Assembly (NCBI GenBank): GCA_020444275.1
Contig: JAHLLG010000003.1
Coordinates: forward strand, 62,001 to 126,000
DNA: 64,000 nt
Direction: 5' to 3'
DNA from: Bacteroidota bacterium
GTDB lineage: Bacteria > Bacteroidota > Bacteroidia > Bacteroidales > UBA12077
A program made the translations under genes and the position numbers. The notes under the pieces were generated by a model. The model made no database searches, was not told the DNA's origin, and saw nothing but the letters and a program-made list of their open reading frames with translations. Shown here piece by piece: positions 58,733 to 64,000 of this stretch (its first letter is position 1; every line of letters begins with the position of its first letter).

Positions 58733-60124
58733 ATGAATTACGATTTAATTGTAATAGGAAGCGGTCCGGGAGGTTATGTAGCAGCAATCAGGGCATCGCA
58801 GCTTGGAATGAAAGTTGGCGTTGTTGAAAAATCTGAGTTAGGTGGTATTTGCCTTAACTGGGGTTGTATTCCAACCAAATCTTTATTAAAAAGTGGCCAG
58901 GTATTTAATTATGTAAAGCATGCCGCAGATTATGGTATTTCAATTGATGGCGAAGCAAAAGCCGATTTTGAAAAGATGATACAACGTAGTCGTGGTGTAG
59001 CCGACGGAATGAGCAAAGGAATTCAGTTCCTGTTTAAAAAGAACAAAATTGAACATATTCAAGGGTTTGGTAAACTAAAAGATAACCAAACTATCGAAGT
59101 GACTGATACCGATGGTAAAAATCAGGATGTAAAGGCAAAACATATTATTTTGGCTACAGGTGCACGATCAAAAGAGTTGCCTAATCTTAAACAAGATGGT
59201 AAAAAGATAATTGGCTATAGAGAAGCGATGACATTGCCAAAGCAACCTGAATCGATGATTGTCGTAGGGTCAGGTGCTATTGGTAGTGAGTTTGCTAATT
59301 TTTACAATTCTATTGGAACAAAAGTAACGTTAGTGGAATTTTTACCTAACGTTGTTCCTAATGAGGACGTTGAGGTTTCAAAACAGTTGGGCCGATCGTT
59401 CAAAAAGGCCGGGATTAAGGTAATGGTAGGCTCATCGGTTGAGTCGGTAGATACCAAAAGTGATAAGTGTAAAGTAATTATCAAAACAAAAAAAGGCGAG
59501 GAAACACACGAAGCAGATATCGTATTGTCGGCGGTTGGTGTTACTCCTAATCTTGAAAATATTGGAATAGAAGAGCTCGGTATTGAGCTGGAGAAAGGAA
59601 AAGTTAAAGTAGATGATTATTACAAAACCAATATCGATGGGGTTTATGCAATTGGTGATATTGTTCATGGTCCTGCATTAGCGCATGTTGCTTCTGCCGA
59701 AGGAATTACATGTGTAGAAAAAATAGCCGGGTTAAATCCCGAACCTGTTAACTATGGCAATATTCCTGCATGTACTTATACATCTCCGGAGGTAGCTTCG
59801 GTTGGAATGACTGAAGACGCTGCAAAAGAAGCCGGATATGAAATTAAGGTTGGTAAGTTTCCTTTTACAGCATCAGGTAAAGCAAGTGCTGCCGGCGAAA
59901 AGGACGGGTTTGTTAAATTAATATTTGATGAAAAATATGGAGAATTGCTTGGTGCACATTTAATCGGTGCTAATGTTACGGAGATGATTGCAGAGCTTGT
60001 AGTTGCTAAAAAACTGGAAACTACTGGTCACGAAATCATTAAATCAGTTCATCCTCATCCGACCATGTCGGAAGCTATTATGGAAGCAGCAGCAGCTGCC
60101 TACGATGAGGTTATTCATATTTAG
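58733..60124 (+). CDS. lpdA: dihydrolipoyl dehydrogenase
   Basis: 463 residues. FAD-binding 'VIGSGPGGYVAAIRASQLG', redox disulfide 'GGICLNWGCIPTKSLL' (two Cys separated by four residues), NAD-binding 'IVVGSGAIGSEFANF' and the C-terminal His-Glu motif in 'SVHPHPTMSEAIMEA'. It reoxidises dihydrolipoamide of 2-oxoacid dehydrogenase complexes and glycine cleavage. The E1 fusion gene of this window (27460-29901) is a possible partner. Terminator at 60149. Confidence 0.96.
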   Translation: MNYDLIVIGSGPGGYVAAIRASQLGMKVGVVEKSELGGICLNWGCIPTKSLLKSGQVFNYVKHAADYGISIDGEAKADFEKMIQRSRGVADGMSKGIQFLFKKNKIEHIQGFGKLKDNQTIEVTDTDGKNQDVKAKHIILATGARSKELPNLKQDGKKIIGYREAMTLPKQPESMIVVGSGAIGSEFANFYNSIGTKVTLVEFLPNVVPNEDVEVSKQLGRSFKKAGIKVMVGSSVESVDTKSDKCKVIIKTKKGEETHEADIVLSAVGVTPNLENIGIEELGIELEKGKVKVDDYYKTNIDGVYAIGDIVHGPALAHVASAEGITCVEKIAGLNPEPVNYGNIPACTYTSPEVASVGMTEDAAKEAGYEIKVGKFPFTASGKASAAGEKDGFVKLIFDEKYGELLGAHLIGANVTEMIAELVVAKKLETTGHEIIKSVHPHPTMSEAIMEAAAAAYDEVIHI

Positions 60125-60148
60125 TAAACTATCTAATAGTATAAAAGA

Positions 60149-60175
60149 AAAGTGGATGATGATGTCATCCACTTT
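60149..60175. terminator. bidirectional terminator after lpdA
   Basis: AAAGTGGATGA (60149-60159) / TCATCCACTTT (60165-60175), an 11-bp stem with a 5-nt loop. T-rich tails on both strands suit lpdA and the small convergent frame. Confidence 0.9.
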
Positions 60176-60230
60176 TTATTTTTTAATCCATCTTTCTTTC
60201 GAAAGGCAGCGAACAAAGCTGTTAAGGCAG

Positions 60231-60389
60231 TTACCTTCTTATTTCAGTTTTCTGACTGAATAACTCTTTGCTATAATTGGTTTGAGTTAATGAAAGTAAA
60301 AAAATCAGAGTAACAATTATAAATATTATAACAACTCCGATATTTAAATCTTTTTTATGAACATGCTTTGGTTGCGAACGTAAGTTCAT
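60231..60389 (-). CDS. possible single-helix membrane microprotein
   Basis: 52 residues from ATG 60389 (an in-frame ATG nine codons earlier at 60416 is an alternative). A basic N-terminus ('QPKHVHKKDLN') precedes one hydrophobic helix ('IGVVIIFIIVTLIFLLSL') and a polar tail. It is convergent with lpdA, and the shared terminator is two-sided, which mildly supports a gene here. No family recognised. Confidence 0.4.
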   Translation of the reverse strand: MNLRSQPKHVHKKDLNIGVVIIFIIVTLIFLLSLTQTNYSKELFSQKTEIRR

Positions 60390-60671
60390 GTTCATAAGAC
60401 TTAGATTGATTCTCACAACTTAGGTTATTTAGTTGGTTATTTTTATTATAAAGATAACAAAAAAATTAATTCGTTGTATATCTGATGTTTATTAAATTTT
60501 TTTTAAGCGATTGTTTTATGAAGACGAAATTTGATATGAAAAGGTTGCGTTATGCTAAAAAAAACATTGTTTTTTTTAAATATCACGCAACCACCATGCT
60601 GAAAACTACATCTAAAATGTATAAATCGTCGAAAAAAAAGTTTAGCAAGCTTTTTGCAGTGAAATTATTCA
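60390..60671. other. intergenic region with a strong hairpin upstream of the ECF sigma gene
   Basis: Mostly AT-rich. GGTTGCGT (60543-60550) pairs perfectly with ACGCAACC (60585-60592). Between them A8 and T8 runs can pair, giving a ~50-nt rod-like hairpin. A plus-strand frame (60485-60715) runs through it but is low-complexity and Lys-rich, so it is not called. The hairpin could be a small RNA, a transcript end or an attenuator. Confidence 0.45.
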
Positions 60672-60679
60672 TAAATTTG
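60672..60679 (+). promoter_or_regulatory. -7 promoter element of the ECF sigma operon
   Basis: TAAATTTG (TAnnTTTG), 28 nt before the proposed TTG start at 60708. Confidence 0.5.
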
Positions 60680-60707
60680 TATATCAACCAAAAAATTGGG
60701 ATATCTT

Positions 60708-61259
60708 TTGAATAATTACACAGATCTAATAAAAGCTTGTGTTAAAGGAAATAGGGTAGCACAAAACAGACTGTACCATTTGTTTGCAGATAAAATGTAT
60801 GGTTTGTGTTTGCGCTATGCTGATAGTGAAGATGAAGCAAAAGATATTTTACAGGACGGTTTTATTAAGGTTTTTATTAATCTTAAACAGTTTAATAATA
60901 AAGGTTCTTTTGAAGGTTGGATTAGAAAAATTATAGTGAATACGGCATTGGAGAAATTCCGCGATAAAAGTTATCTGTTTGCTGTGAATATGGACAATGA
61001 TTATGATCAAAGCGATAAAAAGTACGATCATATTCTAAGTGAGTTAGCCGCAAACGATTTGTTAAAGTTGATTCAGGAATTATCTCCGCAGTATAGAATG
61101 GTATTTAACCTTTATGCAATTGAAGGATATTCGCATAAAGAAATTTGTAAAATGTTAAATATTAAGGAGGGGACATCTAAATCTAACTTGTCAAGAGCAC
61201 GTGAAATTTTGAAAGATAAGGTAAAAAAATATTATAACGTTAGTGTCAACTGGATATGA
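60708..61259 (+). CDS. ECF-type RNA polymerase sigma factor
   Basis: About 183 residues. No ATG is available at the expected start. TTG 60708 gives '(M)NNYTDLIKACVKGNR', the normal family beginning; TTG 60696 would add four residues. Region 2 is 'LYHLFADKMYGLCLRYADSE' with 'DEAKDILQDGFIKVF', and region 4 is 'LSPQYRMVFNLYAIEGYSHK' with 'SKSNLSRAREILK'. It overlaps the next gene by 4 bp (ATGA). The next protein begins with a cytoplasmic segment and a helix, as anti-sigma partners do. Confidence 0.92.
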   Translation: MNNYTDLIKACVKGNRVAQNRLYHLFADKMYGLCLRYADSEDEAKDILQDGFIKVFINLKQFNNKGSFEGWIRKIIVNTALEKFRDKSYLFAVNMDNDYDQSDKKYDHILSELAANDLLKLIQELSPQYRMVFNLYAIEGYSHKEICKMLNIKEGTSKSNLSRAREILKDKVKKYYNVSVNWI

Positions 61260-62665
61260 TGGGTGCGAATTTTGAAAATATGGATGGAATTTTTAGAAAG
61301 CAATTGCGAGATTACCAGCAAGCTGCTCCTGAAAGTGTTTGGAACAGTATTGAGGAATCATTAGATCAACATACAAAAGTTAAACGTATTGCTTTCTATA
61401 AGGTAGCTGCTGCTATTGCAGCTTTTGCATTGTTAGCTTCAACTTTTTTATATTTTGCAAATAATGAAAAAGAATTAGAGAATTCAACGCGAATTACCGA
61501 ACAGGCTGTTTCTGAGAAAGTAAATAAAGAGATTCCGAATGCAGATGAGGTAAAAGATAATAGCACTAAGAATGCTATTCAGGTTAATGAAGCTGATGAA
61601 CAAAGTACAAAAGAAGTAATTGCTGATGCAGATATTCCTAAGGTAGAAGCTGAGGCTGAATGGAGTAAGGGATTTTTAGTTGAAAATGACAAAACTAAAG
61701 AAATAACATCGCTAGCGAAACTGGAAGAGGTAAATGTAATACTGGTTAATTCGCAGGTGCAACAAGAAATTATTGATACCAGAAAACAAAAAATCAAAGC
61801 ACTTCTTAATACATTACCAAGTATTTACGATGATTCATATGCTTTGAATATTGTTAACGAAGAGAAAGCAAAACCGGACGCAAGTAAATGGATAATGGGA
61901 GGTGAGTTTTCTCCACTCTATTCATACAGAAATATTACAAGTACCTCTGGAGCTTATAGTGAAGATTATTATAATAGTACAGAAAAACCTGTAATGACCT
62001 ATTCAGGTGGTTTAAATTTACAGTATAAAGCGATCGATCGATTAACCATCCAGGCAGGGGTTTACTATACCACCATGGGGCAGTCTCTTGACTATATGTC
62101 TGTTTATGCCAATGCAAATTACAACATTGTTGATGATCAGTACAAAGATCGATTCGTTAACACGTACGCTATTGAAAATTCAACCGGAGATTTTGTAGTT
62201 AAATCAGAATATGTATTTGTAGATAATAAGGCAGCCAGAGTTGAAAATCTCTCATCTAGTAAAGGAGAAGCAGATCTTACAGATCCGGTATATAGTAACG
62301 TTAATGCTCAACTTGAACAAAAATATCAATATGTGGAAGTGCCGTTTTTATTGCGCTATAAGGTAATTGATAGAGTACTTGATGTTAATATATTAGGAGG
62401 TTTTGGTGCAAATTTCCTTGTGGGTAATGATGTTTTAATGAAATACGGTGGTACCACTGAAGTGATTGGTACAGTCAATGGTCTAAATCCTGTAAATTAT
62501 ACAGGAACAATTGGATTTGGAATAGAATATCCGGTGATGAAACGAATAAATATACACCTGGAACCTTCGTTTAGATATTATTTAAATGAAATGAACTCAA
62601 ATTCAACAGTAGAATCACATCCATATTCAATTGGAATATTCACTGGGATCAATTATTCATTCTAG
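61256..62665 (+). CDS. membrane protein with anti-sigma-like N-terminus and C-terminal beta-barrel-type domain
   Basis: 469 residues. Residues ~1-45 are cytoplasmic-type ('FRKQLRDYQQAAPESVWNSI'), with one transmembrane helix at ~47-67. An Asp/Glu/Lys-rich linker at ~70-200 follows. The last ~260 residues are OMP_b-brl-like strands ('MGGEFSPLYSYRNI', 'VEVPFLLRYKVIDRVLDV', 'SIGIFTGINYSF'). There is no cleavable signal peptide. It is translationally coupled to the sigma factor. The N-terminus could hold the sigma factor while the barrel-like part senses the envelope; this is inference. Confidence 0.8.
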   Translation: MMGANFENMDGIFRKQLRDYQQAAPESVWNSIEESLDQHTKVKRIAFYKVAAAIAAFALLASTFLYFANNEKELENSTRITEQAVSEKVNKEIPNADEVKDNSTKNAIQVNEADEQSTKEVIADADIPKVEAEAEWSKGFLVENDKTKEITSLAKLEEVNVILVNSQVQQEIIDTRKQKIKALLNTLPSIYDDSYALNIVNEEKAKPDASKWIMGGEFSPLYSYRNITSTSGAYSEDYYNSTEKPVMTYSGGLNLQYKAIDRLTIQAGVYYTTMGQSLDYMSVYANANYNIVDDQYKDRFVNTYAIENSTGDFVVKSEYVFVDNKAARVENLSSSKGEADLTDPVYSNVNAQLEQKYQYVEVPFLLRYKVIDRVLDVNILGGFGANFLVGNDVLMKYGGTTEVIGTVNGLNPVNYTGTIGFGIEYPVMKRINIHLEPSFRYYLNEMNSNSTVESHPYSIGIFTGINYSF

Positions 62666-62698
62666 TAATTCAAATTACTGTTATCGTAAAAAAATACC

Positions 62699-62706
62699 TA
62701 ATTTTG
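62699..62706 (+). promoter_or_regulatory. -7 promoter element of the lytic transglycosylase gene
   Basis: TAATTTTG (TAnnTTTG), 41 nt before the ATG at 62748, inside the left arm of the terminator stem. Confidence 0.4.
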
Positions 62707-62725
62707 TAACTTTTGTTACAAAATT
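62700..62725 (+). terminator. terminator of the sigma operon overlapping the next promoter
   Basis: AATTTTGTAAC (62700-62710) / GTTACAAAATT (62715-62725), an 11-bp perfect stem with a TTTT loop, then TTGTTTTTAT. Confidence 0.8.
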
Positions 62726-62747
62726 TTGTTTTTATAGTTAATATTGA

Positions 62748-63740
62748 ATGCATAAAATAGATTGTATGAGCAAAAAATATACTTCGTTAACTATTATATT
62801 GATTCTAGTTCTATCTCTTGTCTTTATAAATTTGAGAAAAGATAACAATACACCGGAAGATTATTTTCACCAGGCATTTCAAAAAAAATACTCCATATTC
62901 TCCTTGCCAATCCCTGATAGTCTGGAGTTTGCCGGAGAGAAGGTTCCTTTAGATCATTTCGATGTTCGCGAAGCTTTAGATCAGGAGTTGTTGATAAATA
63001 CCTACTGGCAATCTCAAACCTTGTTGTTTATTAAAAGAGCAAATAAATATTTTCCTGAAATAGAAAAAGTACTAAAAGATAATGGTATTCCCGATGATTT
63101 TAAGTATTTGGTATTAGCCGAAAGTGATTTAAAAAATGCAGTCTCGCCTTCTGGTGCTGTAGGTATATGGCAACTGCTAAAAGGTACAGCAAAAGATTAT
63201 GGTTTAGAGGTAAACAAAGAGGTGGATGAACGGTATCACTTTGAAAAATCTACCGAGGCAGCGTGCGAATATTTTAAAGATGCACATGATCTTTTTGGAA
63301 GTTGGACCATGGCTGCAGCATCTTATAATATGGGACGAAGAGGATTAATACGGCAGGTTAACAGACAGAAAGAGAATAATTATTACGATCTTCTGCTCAA
63401 TTCAGAAACTGCCAGATATGTTTATCGCATATTGGCAATAAAATTAATACTGGAAAACCCGAATAAATATGGTTTTCATGTACGCAGCGAAGATTTATAT
63501 CATTCCGTTCCTGTATACGAAGTAAAAGTGGATACAGCAGTTACCGACTTTGCCGATTTTGCTAAAAAGTACAATATTAATTATAAGATATTAAAATACT
63601 TCAATCCCTGGTTAAGAGACTCCTTTTTAACCAATACAAGTGGAAAAGAATACTTTATTAAAATCCCTAAAGAAGGATACAGAAGTTATTCGAAAATAGT
63701 TGACTATGTTGAGATAGACTCTACTACAGTGATTGATTAA
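62748..63740 (+). CDS. membrane-bound lytic murein transglycosylase (MltD/SLT-like)
   Basis: 330 residues (ATG 62748, or 62766). A signal-anchor helix at ~14-28 precedes an SLT domain at ~90-245. The catalytic Glu is E125 in '[19 protein letters not shown]', with '[14 protein letters not shown]' and '[12 protein letters not shown]' as the other SLT motifs. A LysM-like C-terminal segment follows ('[19 protein letters not shown]', '[10 protein letters not shown]'). It cleaves peptidoglycan glycan strands in the periplasm. uvrA begins 11 bp downstream. Confidence 0.93.
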   Translation: MHKIDCMSKKYTSLTIILILVLSLVFINLRKDNNTPEDYFHQAFQKKYSIFSLPIPDSLEFAGEKVPLDHFDVREALDQELLINTYWQSQTLLFIKRANKYFPEIEKVLKDNGIPDDFKYLVLAESDLKNAVSPSGAVGIWQLLKGTAKDYGLEVNKEVDERYHFEKSTEAACEYFKDAHDLFGSWTMAAASYNMGRRGLIRQVNRQKENNYYDLLLNSETARYVYRILAIKLILENPNKYGFHVRSEDLYHSVPVYEVKVDTAVTDFADFAKKYNINYKILKYFNPWLRDSFLTNTSGKEYFIKIPKEGYRSYSKIVDYVEIDSTTVID

Positions 63741-63751
63741 AAGGTAAGGCA

Positions 63752-64000
63752 TTGGATAAGGAATTAATTCAACAAATAGACGAGAAAGTTCAGGAAACCT
63801 CAGAGGTAAAGGTTCTGGGTGCAAGAGTGCATAATCTTAAGAATATTGATGTAACTATTCCCAGAAATAAGTTAACCGTAATAACCGGACTAAGTGGAAG
63901 TGGAAAATCGTCATTGGCTTTTGATACGATTTACGCAGAAGGGCAGCGACGTTATATCGAAACGCTATCTGCCTATGCGCGACAATTTCTGGGTAATATG
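63752..64000 (+). CDS. uvrA: excinuclease ABC subunit A (3' truncated by window)
   Basis: 83 codons to the window edge, starting at TTG 63752 (no ATG fits). The sequence shows '[20 protein letters not shown]', Walker A '[20 protein letters not shown]' and '[16 protein letters not shown]', the standard UvrA N-terminus. UvrA recognises bulky DNA lesions and recruits UvrB. It is close behind the transglycosylase gene and possibly co-transcribed. Confidence 0.95.
   Translation, partial: MDKELIQQIDEKVQETSEVKVLGARVHNLKNIDVTIPRNKLTVITGLSGSGKSSLAFDTIYAEGQRRYIETLSAYARQFLGNM

Noticed and set aside
60485-60715. Plus-strand 76-codon frame before the ECF sigma gene
   Set aside because: Low-complexity, Lys/Phe-rich, runs through a 50-nt hairpin and the sigma -7 element and overlaps the sigma start; no recognisable family.
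1-64000. CRISPR arrays, tRNA or rRNA genes, insertion sequences
   Set aside because: Looked for regular direct repeats, conserved tRNA arms and transposase motifs on both strands; none seen.

Overview
The window is a 64 kb, AT-rich stretch of chromosome from a Bacteroidota bacterium, probably of the Marinilabiliales/Bacteroidales type. The species cannot be named from sequence alone. The evidence is a GldB lipoprotein, a fused 2-oxoacid dehydrogenase E1, outer-membrane beta-barrel proteins of the OMP_b-brl type, a TonB receptor with an N-terminal carboxypeptidase-regulatory-like domain, and repeated TAnnTTTG -7 promoter elements 15-55 nt upstream of start codons. No rRNA, tRNA, CRISPR array, prophage or insertion sequence was seen. 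The gene complement (NrfHA, molybdenum cofactor synthesis, OxyR, Dps) fits a facultative or microaerophilic respirer.

Layout. 1-2703: a truncated LytTR regulator, a methyltransferase and a fatty-acid desaturase. 2705-5154 (minus): three cold-shock-domain proteins, an RRM RNA-binding protein and a primary-type sigma factor packed together. 5422-8716 (minus): two aldehyde dehydrogenases (ALDH7 type and P5C dehydrogenase). 8872-9153: ppnP. 9272-22950: a long molybdenum locus. It begins with a ModE-like regulator behind a ModE-box-like palindrome, then a TiaS-like DDTD protein, a small polytopic membrane protein, a lipoprotein and a TonB-dependent receptor. It continues with an HD protein, MoeA, a short MoaA and MoaC, is interrupted by a HigBA-type toxin-antitoxin module and two unknown genes, and resumes with a MOSC protein, a MOSC-MogA fusion, a second HD protein and MobA.

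23003-33165: dps and oxyR (divergent), yidD, nitrite ammonification (nrfA, nrfH), a fused E1 dehydrogenase, OsmC, a serine hydrolase and a Crp-family regulator. 33311-36888: nadE, a beta-barrel protein and gldB. 37101-42820: fhs, then a tight operon of mscL, an exported MEMO-family lipoprotein, a histidine kinase and a response regulator. 43026-47339: porin and ammonium transporter, a thioredoxin/glutaredoxin fusion, a GroES-like protein, an ICMT-like protein and a 55-residue ferredoxin. 47498-52307 (minus): M20 peptidase, half-size TauE and a large propeller/barrel protein. 52471-60124: a DUF1573 protein, MeaB, a TlpA-like lipoprotein, a zinc ABC transporter and lipoamide dehydrogenase. 60708-64000: ECF sigma factor with a membrane/barrel partner, a lytic transglycosylase and the start of uvrA.

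The strongest candidate for something undescribed is the front of the molybdenum locus (9233-14164). There a ModE DNA-binding domain without a molybdate-sensing domain sits behind its own candidate operator and leads an apparent operon of a TiaS-like catalytic module, a membrane protein, a lipoprotein and a TonB receptor, with Moco genes following. A molybdate, tungstate or cofactor-precursor import role is an inference. The cold-shock/sigma cluster and the exported MEMO protein beside MscL and a two-component system are also unusual.
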